From the NCBI GenBank assembly GCA_035079385.1, contig JAVHKY010000023.1, forward strand, positions 1,612,001-1,676,000: DNA of 64,000 nucleotides. The letters are read 5' to 3'. Position numbers and translations under genes: made by a program. The notes under the pieces were generated by a model, which searched no databases, was not told where the DNA came from, and saw only the letters and a program-made list of their open reading frames with translations. This stretch comes from Aspidiotus rigidus. Taxonomy: Eukaryota > Arthropoda > Insecta > Hemiptera > Diaspididae. Positions 1-14,200 of the stretch are shown here, in pieces. How positions within the stretch are numbered: the stretch's first letter is position 1; each line of letters begins with the position of its first letter.

Positions 1-2050
1 AAGATTCTTCCAACACTGAAATTCTACCGGAAAGAGTCGATGCCGGTGTTGGAGAAAACAAAATTAACGCTTACGAAATCCACACCCACTTCACTAAAAA
101 GAACGAGTGGCTACTCGTGTGACACAGCCCATCCCAGGAGGTCAGCTCCTCTCCTCATGACTCGGAATTACCTGTAATCAGGCTTTATCGTTTGTGCTAG
201 ATCGACTGGAGGTCCTACACGCAGTTGAAGATGGATGGCATATTACCGAGTAGCCGTGGTTCAGTTTTTGACTTGCGATAAGAGATCGACCACAGCCTCT
301 CGTATGATGAAAGCGTGTAAATGTGCTCATATTCTTGTTTTGTTGGGTGTTTGAGGGAAAGTGAATTCACCAAGTGTTTTCTCTTCTGTTGTGAACTTAT
401 GGCAAGGAATCAACTTGGCATTGGGTTCAGACCCGGGAGGGACTGTGAGGAAACTCTTGATGTTCTCGGCCAAAGAATTGGAATTCAGAGAGATGTTGGA
501 GAATCCACTTTCCTTTAATGGCATAAAGAAATTTGCTTCCTAATTTGTGATGTATATTGGATTTGGAGGAAATTTTTACTCGGATATGTCGTTGATGGAT
601 CGTGTATGGTCGAAGCGTCCGATGTGCATGCATTGATCAGTTGCAGCTCGCAAAGCTGTACTTTGGCCAATTAATAATCATTGTGGTGAGAAATAACGAT
701 CTTTAAGAGCATAAAATGAATAGAACGCGATAAATTCCAAGTCTTGACCACGTTAAGAGAAATATTTTTAACAATTATTTCCGAGATTTAAGCTTGATTT
801 TGTAATTTTGGCTTTCAATCTTTGTGAGAATTTATTAAATTTATGATCTCAGGTGAATCCTATCTTTGTATAGAGACCTATTTTCAGGAAGCAATGTCTT
901 TATTTTACTATTCTTCATGTTTTGTATCCCTCCCATAAGAATGCGTTACACTTCATATTCGGCTGCTTTTTTCTTCGTACGACAACGAGATGAGGATATT
1001 AATACAATCAAAGAGGTCGAAGATTTATAATCTATAGGTGTTGACGTTGAATTCGAACGAACAGGATGAATGATGGTAATCTTGATGCACGCGAGGAGGA
1101 AATGATAAAAATCACCTCGGCTCGCCGATCGTGTTCACAAATACGTGAAATTATTTGTGCCTATAGCCTATCTGTATTTTATTACTTCCATTAATGTTTT
1201 TTTTCAAGTCTATAAAATCGATAATTAGGTGAATTGATATTTGACCTTTTTGAATGATCGCCGAGTAGCGTATCTTGACGCATTTCGATAAAATACCAAC
1301 TTATCTCATCTTTCTTTTAAAAATAAGGACGCACCCTTCTCGCGTTTGACACGCACAGACAGAGTCGAGCAAATTCTGCTGTTATTTTTTGTGAAAACGA
1401 ATCGAGATTTGTTGCCTCGATAAATCATATCGATAATATTATTTTTCTTCTTTCGATTTCTCATCCGGTAAATTGGGTTAGTCCAGATTTCGTTATTTTT
1501 TTTTTTTTCGTGGTCTTGATAATATTTTCTTCTATACTGTACGGTCGTATCAAGTTTTGAACTTTCTATACTCGTATACAATTTTGCGGCAAAGACTAAT
1601 TTTTTTTTACGATTGCAATCAAAAGGTACTGCAAAGTGAAAGAAAATCTACGTCATTTTAGGAAAGTATATTAATTATGACGGAAAAAATATTACGATGA
1701 TATCACAATTATGCTATCATACTGCTTTGCTGTAGAATAACAGTACCTACTCCATTTATATCAACTTTACCAATTTTTAGAAAGTTGAATAATTCATTTT
1801 AGACGTAAATACGGTAGCGAAAATACCGTCTCCGTAGATGAATGAACCTATATTATGATGAGAGATGAGAAGTCGCCGTCTAGACGGTGGCAGTGTGCAA
1901 TACTGTAAGATAATATTTTGGAAATATACGGATTCGAAAGGGAGAATTTGACACCGACAAGGGTGCACTCCTCGACATTCTTTAATTAGATGCGCGGTAT
2001 CGATGTCAAATTAAATTAACCGCGATTGATTTACTCTCTTGTTCGTATAG
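1..2050. other. Presumed fascin intron; no gene recognised
   Basis: This stretch ends in a splice acceptor (AG at 2049-2050) just before a fascin exon, so it is probably intron. Apart from a dispersed coding-like repeat at about 430-590, I see only AT-rich sequence with short chance reading frames. No upstream fascin exon could be found here. Confidence 0.5.
430..590 (+). repeat. Dispersed coding-like repeat, copy 1
   Basis: About 160 bp matches the reverse complement of 19561-19717 at roughly three quarters of positions by eye. On the + strand here both copies read a similar peptide around 'RKLLMFSAKELEF' and 'NGIKKF', so the ancestor may have been coding, but I do not recognise the protein. 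It is probably a fragment of an unidentified transposon. Copy 2 lies between two R1-type fragments. Confidence 0.45.
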
Positions 2051-2207
2051 GTGTGGACGTTACGGCAAACCAAGATGAAATTTCCGATCATGAAACTTTT
2101 CAACTCGAGTTCGACTCTTCGACTAAACGCTGGTATATTCGTACGATGCAAGATCGATACTGGACTCTGGAAACAGCGGGTGGTATACAAGCCGTAGGAG
2201 ATAAGAG
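2051..2207 (+). CDS. sn: Fascin exon (trefoil 3, first part)
   Basis: Acceptor AG is at 2049-2050 and donor GT at 2208-2209. The frame begins inside a Gly codon and reads GVDVTANQDE, then FQLEFDSSTKRWYIRT and YWTLETAGGIQ. The exon ends after two bases of an Arg codon, completed by the first base of the next exon. Confidence 0.9.
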
Positions 2208-5200
2208 GTACGTATTATTATTATTACGTATCATCGTCACTTTGAAGACAATTAACGTTCAGTTCATTAAATTCGATGATGGATGATTCTACTGGCATAC
2301 TAATATTGAGGTTTCGACTAATTTGGTATTTTTAAAGTTTGAATTTGAGATCTCGTGCTTCTATTTGGATTTAAATGAGCTTTCAAACCTCTCTTGATGT
2401 GTACCCAATCGCAATCTTGAGAAACAATGAATGCGGGATTTCGTCTTTCTGAAGACTCTTCGTTCAGTGCTCGCAAACTTGATTTATTTTATTGTTGAAA
2501 AATTGTGCCACGACCGCTCTGTGAACGAAATTGTTTCCTGACTGATACGTTCAAGACCAATCTTATTTTTCCCTGTGCTCCTTCCTCCTAGGCTCACCAA
2601 AAGAGATGCCTTCGCAATGTTCGCACCTGAGCTTTTACACTTCTCTTAGGCTTCCCACGTTCTTTTCCTCCTTCTGGCTGTTGCTTACTCTTCACCATGG
2701 GTGGGTTGTTATGGATGCCCACATTCGCATCATAACCGCTGAAAGTTTTAATCACACTGTTTTGTGTACTTTCCTATGTAAGGTACCGATCCGGAGTACC
2801 TTCTCACATCGCTGTCATAGGTTCCCTTCTTTTCTACCATTCTTCTAAAGGACTCACTCACACCTCTAGAGTAACTGTTGGCTGCTGCAAACTGCTGATA
2901 GAAGTTGCTCGGTAGGAATATAATTCCGAGTCGCCGCTGCCATCCATAACACCTTCACTTTTGGGATGAACGTGAACTATCGAAGGTATTTTTAGAGGTA
3001 TTTTCGACGTTGAGTACGATGCCACTTACTTTGTTTTCATGTTGCCCCTCATTATTGTGCAATACTCATACTTAATTAACACGATTTGTTGCGACGTATG
3101 ACGTATCTTATCGAGCTACAAAATTTCAATGTGCGGGAACGTACATTTGCCTGTCGTAATGACGCGCGGGAAGTAATCATGAGTATTGGACAATGGCTCC
3201 ATTTCCCCAACCCCCCATGACGGAATTTTGAATCGCGACCAATGCCATAATTTTGTTCACATTATGTTCAACAAATTTTAAATTTTGTTCATTCGTCGTT
3301 TCCCCGCTACAGCCATTTCAAATTTGGGGAGGGGGTTGGGGAAATGCAGCCCTCCCATCTTCGAATTTTTGGTTCAAATCCATGTGATAATTTTGTTCAG
3401 GAAACTTCGGATTTTGTTCACCCATCAGTTCTCCGCTACATACGTTTAACATTGTGGGGCCTAAGGAAATGTATACAACTCGTCGGGTCTTCCCGGTGAT
3501 TTTTTCGAACTCAGCACAAAATTTCGCCAGAAAATTGTACAAAATTTTGAGGATCACGCAATTTTTCATTTGGGTGAATTTTGACCTTCTTTGGGGCCGT
3601 ATATCCATTTTGTAGCTTTGTAGAGTCTTTTGGGTGATTTTTTCGGACCCAGCGCTAAATCGCACTCGAGAATTGTACAAAACTTTGAGGATTAGGTAAT
3701 TTTTTTTATTTGGGGGAATTTTGCCTTTTTTAAAGGCGCACTTCCATTTCGAAGCAACGTCGGGTCTTTTCGGTGATTTCTTCGGACTCAGCACGAAATT
3801 TCGCTAGAAAATTGTCCAAAATTTCGAGGATCAAGCAATTTTTCATTTGGGTGAATTTTGACCTTCTTTGGGGCCGTGTATCCATTTTGTAGCTTTGGGT
3901 GATTTTTCGGACCCAGCGCTAAATCGCACTGGAGAATTGTACAAAACATAGAGGATTAGGCAATTTTTTTTTTATTTGGGGAAATTTTGCCGTTCTTTGG
4001 GGCCGCACTTCCATTTCGAAGCTTCGTCGGTTCTTCTCGGTGATTTTTTCGAACTCAGCACAAAATTTTGCTAGAAAATTGTACACAATTTCGAGGATCA
4101 CGTAATTTTTCATTTGGGTGAATTTTGACCTTCTTTGGGGCCGTATATCCATTTTGTAGCTTTGTGGAGTCTTTTGGGTGATTTTTTCGGACCCAGCGCT
4201 AAATCGCACTAGAGAATTGTACAAAACTTTGAGGATTAGGTAATTTTTTTTATTTGAGGGAATTTTGCCTTTTTTAGGGGCGCACTTCCATTTCGAAGCA
4301 ACGTCGGGTCTTTTTGGTGATTTCTTCGGACTCAGCACAAAATTTCGCTAGAAAATTGTCCAAAATTTCGAGGATCACGCAATTTTTCATTTGGGTGAAT
4401 TTTGACCTTCTTTGGGGCCGTATATCCATTTTGTAGCTTTCTAGAGTCTTTTGGGTGATTTTTTCGGACCCAGCTCTAAATTGCACTAGAGAACTGTACG
4501 AAATTTCGAAGAAGACGCAATTTTTCATTTTTGGGAAATTTCGACCTTTTTTGGGCCCAATAACCCATTTTTGTGCTTTGCAGCATTTTGTGATTTCTTG
4601 TTTTTTCTTTCCCCGTAAAATTTCAGTTCAGGAACAATAATCTAATTATTTAAATGTTCGAAATTCAGTTCAATATTGTAAATTAATCAATTTTCAAGCC
4701 CTATTTTAGGAACCCTGGCAATTTCCTAAATTTTCAGCACATTTTGGTCGATGACTCGTCTCAGAGAAGACGTAGAAGCTTCGGATATGGCGCAAATTAA
4801 AGATAAAATTGAGATACAAATTTCGTACATTTGAATTATTTATCCAACGTTTTGCGATTTTGTGCTACGACAGGTTTAGCCCAAATTACTATTTAACTGT
4901 CAACATCTTTTTGGCGCTCCCTTTTAGAAAATTGAATAGAATGAAGGATTATGTAAAATAAAAAATAAGGAGGATAGACAGAGGTATTTCATACCTGTAG
5001 GTCCCAAAATATGAGATGTGAGTAATTGGAAAATATGGGTGCATTTTGCTTATAAATTCATGGATGAGAGAGGGGAGTTGTATACATTTCCTTAGGCCCC
5101 AAAATGTTGAATGCACGTAGCGGAGAAATGATGGGTGAACAAAATCCAAAGTTTCCTGAATAACAATTGAACGAAATGTGAACAAAATTATCACATGGAT

Positions 5201-8200
5201 TTTAACGCATAATTTGAAGATGGGCGGCTGCATTCCCCCCCCCCCCAATTTGAAATGGATGTAGCGGGGAAACGACGAGTGAACAAAATTTAAAATTTCT
5301 TTAACAAAATTGAACAAAATGTGAACAAAATTATGGCATCAGTCGCAACTCAAAACGGGGAAATGGAGCCGAACTGGATTGTAATGAGGCCAAAATCTTT
5401 GTTCTTCTTTATGTGCCACCTTTTGGTCTTTGACGTTTCATCTCAAGCGATGCATTCGATGCAGAAGATAGTGAAATTGAAATGATCTACGCGTGAATCA
5501 TAGATAAGCCCTTCCTGCTTCAAACTCGACTAGATTCATTTTTCGTAAAAAAAAAAATATCGTAAATATCGAAATACCCGAGGTCTTAAGACGATGGCAA
5601 CGGTTTCTCATACTATCGATTTGAGCATTCAAGAGCTGCTTAGTACTTCCTGTAAGTCTGTTCGTCGAGTTTACACAGTGTGTATTATAATAGATTTGTG
5701 TCGCCAACTTGTGATTCACCCTCGTGCCTGATAGTTTAACGCCAGAATAAATAACATTTACATCGTCGTATAACTCGAATAAAATGCGATGCCGTAAACC
5801 ATCATGATCCCTTGAACCCTTTGACAAAGTATGCGCCGAAGTTTCGTTCGGTAATTTAAAAAACGCCTCAAGTTGGTATAGCTTTTTTTTCTTCCTCTCG
5901 TCGAATCTATATCGTAGAGAAAAATCTCGATCACGCCACTGAATGAGACGTTTCTTGAAGAAGACGTAAGTTCCATAAAACAGTCTATTAATCGTAATGC
6001 ATTATTTATGGCGAGTGTCTCTCGGTTATTATTGGATCGCGTACCGGTAGCTCTCGAGCAGAATAGATAGACTAGGCTGCTGGTGTTGCATTCCAAATTA
6101 CACTCTATACCTCCGCACAATTGCATCAATTTGATGGTACATAAATTATATTCGCCGGTAAATACGTATTTCGGACGCGCGGTATTCGTGAGGACGATTA
6201 TTTGATTTTCTCTTCTCCTCGTAGCGGTGCACGTTATAAAACAATTCGTATTAGACAGTACGCGCCCGTATTGAATGTCTGAGTAGATTAAAATGTACTT
6301 AGCTTGTTTGTTGTATACTGGATGCCCATCATTTACGACGTCGATGAAGTAAGAAATAATCATATGATAACAAATGCACGGTATATACGTTGATTCTTAC
6401 TTCATCAAATTTTCAATTCAAGTCAATTAATTAAACCACTTATCAGTAAAGTTAGGGGTCATTGATATTTACATAATAATTTGAAGAAGCTTGGAGTAAT
6501 ACTTTTCAGCCGACAAATATCTACTTATGTCAGCCTATAAAATTAAGTATCCAGCAACCTTATCTCATTCTGAGCAGGAGGTATCTTTCGGTACGCATCA
6601 AAATTTCAGCTGTACCCTGCTTGGTGTCGTGAAAAGTAAATCTGTAAACCATAGGAATGCAACTGTTTGGATCAGCAGGGTTAGTCGCCGGTACGAATTT
6701 TTGAAGGTGTTTTTCATTCTTTGACAACTTCTACTTGTCCTGGTAATTTTAGCTTCCCCTCTGTACTCACTCTGTTTCTCTTGATCAGACACTCATGCAA
6801 CCAATTAAAACATTCTTTTTATTCTCCCTTTCTCTACTCTTAGAAGTCATCATTGTAGGTCATAATAATTATCTTATCGAAAAAACTGTTCTATAGTGGA
6901 TTTTTGAAAAATTTTCCATGCGCCGTCTGGTCAAAAATTTAAATATGATGATGGGAAGAGGGACTTGGAAAAATTTTCACTCTCGAGCTATGTATGATGG
7001 GAGAGGGACTTGAAAAGATTTTGCCTTGTGACCCATAATATATGATAGAAGAGGGACTTACGGTGTTTCAAGCATTGCATATCTGACTCCTTGAAGGGCT
7101 TAGCCAATTGGTGTACGAAGCATTGCATGTCTAGTTACTTGAAGAGGCTGTTCTAATGCGTATTATTTTTCAACCCATAGAACAGATTCCCTACGTTCCT
7201 CGTTTAACATCGTTAAGGAAGTCGTGTTTTTGTATGGAGAAAGAGGAACAAATCGCTAATAAACCGATGATTTTGACATTCTTAATATCTTTACCGGCAC
7301 CCCACTATTGGTTGAGGCCAAAATACCCCCCTCTCCCTAGAATCTCGAACCATCGACCTAATCAAGAAATTTATGAGGCTGAATTTGAGTTTCCCAGTTC
7401 TAGCATACAGTATGTTAGGCTGTACTACCTTTGAACTAGGCCAAGCATACGTCTATGCGACCTTATACCCTATACTGATGCTAGACTACACTAGGCTTTT
7501 GTCAAAAGAGAGGAATGTTGATGACGTCATGAACTGATGACGTCACAAGGAGGTTTAATCTGGTTGATGTCTTTACTGTGCTTTCATCCGCTATTGAAAA
7601 TTCGCAAATTTGCGGCTGGGTTTCCTCTAGGGCTGAGAACCTAAATTTAAAAAATATGAATCATGGAGAAAAAATAGTAGAGGATCTTTTCGGATCCGGA
7701 TCATGCAGAAAAAAATTAGAAGCCATTGCAGACGTTGCAATGGCAGCGGGGAACCCGCAATTCCTTAACTCGACCTCTCAGGTGGTGAGGAACTGAGTTG
7801 ATAATCCTGGCCTATCATATATAGTTCGAGGCTCGAAATTCTTCTAAGTCCCCCTCCTTTCATATATAGCTCGAGACTTGAAATTCTTCTAAGTCCCCCT
7901 CCTTTCATATATAGCTCGAGACTCGGAATTCTTCCAAATCTTTTAAGTCCCCCTCCTCTCATATATGGCTCGAGACTCGAAATTCTTCCAAGTCCCCCCC
8001 CCCCCCTATCATATATAGCTCGAGACTCGAAATTCTTCCAAGTCCCCCTCCTTTCATATATAGCTCGAGACTCGAAATTCTTCTAAATCTTCTAAGTCCC
8101 CCTCCTATCATATATAGCTTAAAAGTCACGATTCTTCCGAGTCCCCCTCCTATCATATATATCTCAAGACTTGAAATTCTTCTAAGTCCCCCTTGTATCA

Positions 8201-11200
8201 TGTATAGCTCAAGACTCGAAATTCTTCCAAGTCCCCCTCCCCTATCATATATAGCTCGAGACTCGAAATTCTTCCAAGCCCCCTCCTCTCATATATAGCT
8301 CGAGACTCGAAATTCTTCCAAGTCCCCCCCCCCCCTATCATATATAGCTCGAGACTCGAAATTCTTCCAAGTCCCCCTCCTTTCATATATAGCTCGAGAC
8401 TCGAAATTTTTCTAAGTCCCCCCCCCCCCCTATCATATATAGCTCGAGACTCGAAATTCTTCCAAGTCCCCCTCCTTTCATATATAGCTCGAGACTCGAA
8501 ATTCTTCTAAATCTTCTAAGTCCCCCTCCTATCATATATATCTCAAGACTTGAAATTCTTCTAAGTCCCCCTTGTATCATGTATAGCTCAAGACTCGAAA
8601 TTATTCCAAGTCCCCCCCCCCCCATCATATATAGCTCGAGACTCGAAATTCTTCTAAGTCCCGTCCTAACCTAACCTGCGGACGCGGACGTTTTCTGAGG
8701 ATGTAATCTCCTAACAAAATGGATAGCGGGTTCCCCGCTAAAAAATGTGGGATCCGGATCTTAGAGAAAATAACAATACGAGATCATTTTGGATCCGGAT
8801 CTCGCTAAAGAAAAAAATATGGGATCCATGGCCGTAACTAACGATTTTTTCAAGGGGAGGGGGGAGGAAATAATGAAATGATATACGTAGGAGTGCCAAG
8901 TCTTTAGTGATATCGAAATATTGTAGAATAGATATGCAATGCAGGTTGTCCCTTTGCCATGTTGTCATTGTCTGGACCTGAACTACAATTCACCAACTAT
9001 ATGAAAAATTCAATTTACCCATGTTGAGCACACATTTTCAGCATATTTTCTGGGGGGGGGGGTTCTAGAAAGGGGATTGCTATCTATTGCCTCTCTTCCG
9101 TAGTTACGGGACTGACCGGTCTTTCTGGATCCGAATATCAGAGAAGATGAAAATATGGGATCTTCCTGAATCTGGATCTCACAGAAAGTAAAAAGACAGG
9201 TTCATTTTGAACCCAGATCTCGCCAAGAAAAAGGTACAGCATCTTTTGGGATCCTGGTTCAAATTTCACCTTCAGATGGTAGTTCCACCTTATAATAGGG
9301 AGGGTGCAAAGACCACACTACTTTAGACCGTTGCAAACGCCCACTAAAGCCTATAGATAAAGAGTGTAAATCTCGGGAGGAGGGAGGTGATTAAAGGATG
9401 TTGATGAATGCGGACATTCACAAGGAATCAGATAGATGAGGAAAGAAAAGGAAAAGGTTGACCGTTCGATTCCCATTTGGGCTATGAGATTTTTTCGTCA
9501 CATTTCCTCTTTCTTCCTTATCTGTCTGATTCCTTGTGAACGTCCGCATTCATTAACTTCCTTTACATTTTACTAAAGCCTTTCTTACGAGAGTTGGTAA
9601 AACGCGTCAACGTCCTTGCGTAAAGGAGAAACCAATCACAAACATATGTATTTATCGCGTTCAGTATGAATCTTATCTATTCCTCTCCCCGAGCCTGCGC
9701 CTCTAAAACCGGTCCGTTACGGCCAACTCTCTTTCCTCTCTCTTATCTTTACAAGATTTATATTCAAACCAGGCCCGTAGCGAAAATAAATTTGTCATGG
9801 GGTTCCTTGAAGTGCGAAATGGACTTTTTTTTCCTTTATGCAGCGTATAGTAGTGATCCCATTAGAACTTTATTTTTGGGCTTGTGACATCAGGGGGCAG
9901 CTCCCTCGCTCCCCCATTCAAACGACCCCATGACTCAACGCGTCCACAGCACTCTCGATTCTTCATCACCTATCCAACCATCAGCAACCTTTTTTTATCT
10001 CCCTCTTTCCTCGTCCCTTCCCGAATCAAAGTTTGAACTAGAAAACTTGGAAAAATTAAGATCAACATTTCTTTTTTTTTTGACATGTGTCTTGTCTTTT
10101 GTCTCACCGTACCCCTAATTTGAAAATTTGCGAGTATAGCTCCTCCTACCCCCCTCCCCCTTCAAGACGGAACGTGCGCGTGCAAATGTCTACCCCGTTG
10201 GTGATTCAGAAATTTGCGAGTACAGCCTTTTTGCGCGTGTGCGTGCAAATGTATAACCCGTGGGTGATCCAGACCGCGAGTGAGCCCCACAAAAGGCGAT
10301 AGCTCAAGATATTCCTCATACCAGACTTATACGACACCAAGAAAGGGGCCGGACGAGCGGAGCAAGTGATAAAATATAAGAGACATGAAACATGATCTTT
10401 ATTTATATTTTTTTTCGTAGAATATTTTTCTCGTTTTTTACGTATTCCAAAATTCTTATTTTTATGCTTACAGATCGTCAAACGCCTTATTCGATTTGGT
10501 ATGGCAACCGGACGGCTCGGTGTGCTTTCGTGCCAACAACGGGAAATATATCGCGATGAAACGTTCCGGACATCTATACGCGAATAGCGATACGGTCGAG
10601 GAATCGTGCAAATACTTTTTCTACTTAATTAACAGGTTCGTTATTTGTTTCAGAGAGTCGATTTTAGAATTTAATCTCGGCGGAGTTGTGTGTGTGTGTT
10701 TTTTTTTCTTTTGTTTTATTTTGTATCTCGCCTACAAAAGCCCATTTATGCGCGCTCACGTGCATATACTTTGTCCTTCAGGTGCCTAAGTACACTTTCT
10801 GTATTAGTAGGTACACAGCATAAACAATTAATGTTTGTTCTGCCTTCGTGAAAATGGTACAATTTTTGAAGAAGCTGCATTCATTGGGGTCAGAGACGAA
10901 TGACCGCATTAAAGCAGTCGTTTTGCCGACAATGAGGAGGGAGAAAGAACATTTCAATGACGAGCGAACTATTATCAAGAAACAATAGTTGAAATTAATT
11001 AAAGTAATTTTGCTCGAACGATTTAAATTGCATTTACTTGTCGACGTGATAACAATAGCGCCATCGGTTTTGGTTTTGATGAAGGGAGGAGGCGAATGAA
11101 AAAAAAAAAAAAAAAAAAGGAATACAAACTGAATCTTGCCCCTTACATCGAACGAAATCTTCTCTTCGAATTCTATCAAAACAAAGTTTATTGAAAGTGG

Positions 11201-14200
11201 GCTCTTGAAAGAAAATGGTATTACATAATTTGACTTTAACATGAAAACTTAACGAGTGTGAAAATCATCAAATGCTAATAGAAAATTATTTTTTACTAAA
11301 TGAATGTATTTATTCCTGAGAAAAAATGTGCACAAACAAAATTATTTCTTCGGAATTTCCCTCCGACCTTATCTGTTTAACGAACGGGACCCAGAGCCGG
11401 ATATTCTGTCTCCATCAAAACTGTGGCCTGTTGGTAAGAGATGGGACGCAAAGGCGGATTTTTCCGGCGTGTTATTCTGGGCGGCTTTGTCATTCTATGA
11501 GACTACGACCAGTTTCGCCAGTGGGGCAGTCGTTGCATTGGAATCTATAGACTCCACTCTGGTCATAGGATCATTGAGACTCGACAGAAGACGTTTTGTG
11601 CTGTCTATAGAACAAAAAGCAGGGCGATGGTGGAATGTTTTAAATAAACGAGATAGTTTATAGAATAAACTGCCGGGGTATGGAAGCCGGATCCATTTTT
11701 CCTTCTTCTTTTCCTTATTGTTATTGCCTGGAGATTGAGGGACGATGGAATTGAGAGCTTGAGAGTCAAGTTCTTTGCGGACTAACTTATGAATGTCATC
11801 GCTGTTTGGGTGATGTCTAATTCTTCTTTAACGGCCACTGAGGGCAGACACTAAACGATTTAGCTTTGAAATAAGGGCAGAATGCTTGTGAGAGGGAGGG
11901 TGGAAAGAGGAGCCATCAATCACATGATCAGCGTAAGTGGGCTTTCTGAATATACCGAATTCATATTGGCTGTATTTAATAATGAGAGATCTAAGAAATT
12001 AATTTAGGAACCACCGATCTCGAGCGTGAATTTAATAGCGAGGTAGAAACTATTGATGAAATAAAAAAGTCCTAGAGTTGAGTAATGGTATCTCTTCATA
12101 GACGTAAGACGTCGTCTACGTATCTGTACCAATATTCCATCAGACTTACAGGCATGCTGTTGGAGGGGAAGATTTCCTTTTCCGGGCTATTCATGAAAAT
12201 TTCAGCAATTACAGGGGCTAGAGTAAATCCTATAATAAGACCATCAGGGAAGCGGTAAATATTATTTTCGAATAGGCAAATATTATATTCGAGAGGGTAA
12301 TATACTCCTCGACAACAGGGGGCGAAATTTATGAACGTTCTAGCATTTCAACGGAGCGCATGGTATATTGGGATACAAACTGGTGGCATCAAAGGACACA
12401 AGGATAGAGCCCTGAGGAACCATATGATCTTTAATTTTACCAACCAGTTCAGCAATATTTTTGATAGAATGCGTGGGTTCAAAATCCACGTTGTCCTTAA
12501 ACCAACTATCCAGGTATTTTTGGTGAGGAGAAATAATATAAGAAAGTATAGGTCTTGGATTTTGAGGAGACCATATATGTAGTCTAGGAGGCGTAGGATT
12601 CCTGACTTCAATTCGGAAACCGGGCGGCGGTTGAATGACAAAATTTACTAGCATCAATCTGTCTACGAACACGAGCATTAATTTTATTAAAATTAGCATT
12701 AGAGTTTAGAGTCGCATTGCTGTCATTAAGTAACTTGAAAAATTTTTTCTTCATACTCATCTTGGCGCGTGATAACGAGTGAGTTGTCTTTATCGGCCTT
12801 TGTCACACATAAACGCTCGTCTTCAATCTTCCCCTGATTTAATGATAGAATCAAAGCTACTCCTAGTAAATCAAAAGTTAAAAACAAGGAGTTACTCTTT
12901 CCAGACGAAATTCGAAAAGTTGTGAAATTAAGACGCAAGGCGAGAAAAAAATGGCAAAATACCCGCCTTCCAACCGACAAGAAGCTGTTCAATAGGCTGA
13001 GCAAGGAAGTCACTGATGAGAAATCACTGGAAGATTACCTGGCAAAATTGTCACCCAACAAGGATACAGAACACTCATTGTGGAAAGCGACCAAAAGACT
13101 GAAACAACCAATTGCCAGCGTTCTGCCCCTAAGAACAGCAACGGGTGAGTGGGCTAGATCAGACCAAGATAAAACAAATTTATTTGCTGATCATCTTGCC
13201 ATCGCCTCGCCCACGATATACCATCGTCAATTCATCCTGATCTCTCCTTTGACCTAAAGGAACGCATCAAACTCATTACACCTAGTAACGTCGCCTATCA
13301 ACTGGATAAGCTGTGTCCAAAAAAAGCTGCTGGTCACGACCTCATCTCGCCCCAAATGCTGAAACAGCTCCCTAAAAAAGGTATAGTGTTCCTAACTTAC
13401 CTCTTTAATGATGTGCTCAGACTCTGCCATGTTCCAACAAGCTAGAAAAAAGCAAAAATAATGATGATTCTCAAGACTGACAAACTGCCCGAATCTCCAC
13501 TCTCATATCGACCAATCTCACTACTGATCGTTATCTCCAAAGAGGTTGCTGCCAATAGACGAGAGTAAAAGTCCGATTCTTGACCACCAGTTTGGGTTCA
13601 GGAAGCAGCACTCAACCATTGACAAAAGTGTACAGGGTTGTGTCGGTCATCGATCAGGCTCTTGAGAGGAAAGAGTACTGTCCCGCGGCTTTTCTGGATG
13701 TAAGTCAGCATTTGACGGGGTCTGGCAGAACGGATTACTGCATAAGCTCAGACCCATATTCCCAGGAACTTATTGCACAATTCTTCAGTCGTATCTAGCA
13801 AATCGCGAGTTTGTGGTATCTTATGGAAAAACTACTTCTGAAAGCCATCCAATAAGCGCCGGTGTCCCGCAGGGCAGCGCCATTGCTTTACACAGCAGAC
13901 ATTTCTACTCATAGTCAGACAACAGTAGCTATGTATGCCGATGATATGGCCATACTGGCCTCACACAAAGAGTACTGTATCGCTACCTCTCTACTGTAAT
14001 CTGCTCTGGACAAAGTTATGGCCTAATCTACGCGTGTGGACTTTTCACTCCGGCCATATGCCTACAAACCAGCCACGCTGGATGGCCAAGTTATCGCACC
14101 TGCTTGTACGGCTCGCTACCTCGGTATGCACCTTGATAGCAAGCTTAACTGGAGAGCGCACCTCGTAAAAATACGGGACCATATAAAAGAGCTAACCCAG

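Noticed and set aside
3318..4528. - strand frames of 84-158 codons repeating the same peptide
   Set aside because: They are translations of the 277-bp internal repeat of the foldback-like element.
8662..8676. CCTAACCTAACCT, which matches the arthropod telomere repeat
   Set aside because: Fewer than three units inside a repeat element; too short to mean a telomere or interstitial telomere tract.
10778..11242. 154-codon - strand frame including 'VGKTTALMRSF'
   Set aside because: It contains a poly-Phe run from an A tract, has no nucleotide-binding context beyond a chance GKT, and no family match that I recognise.
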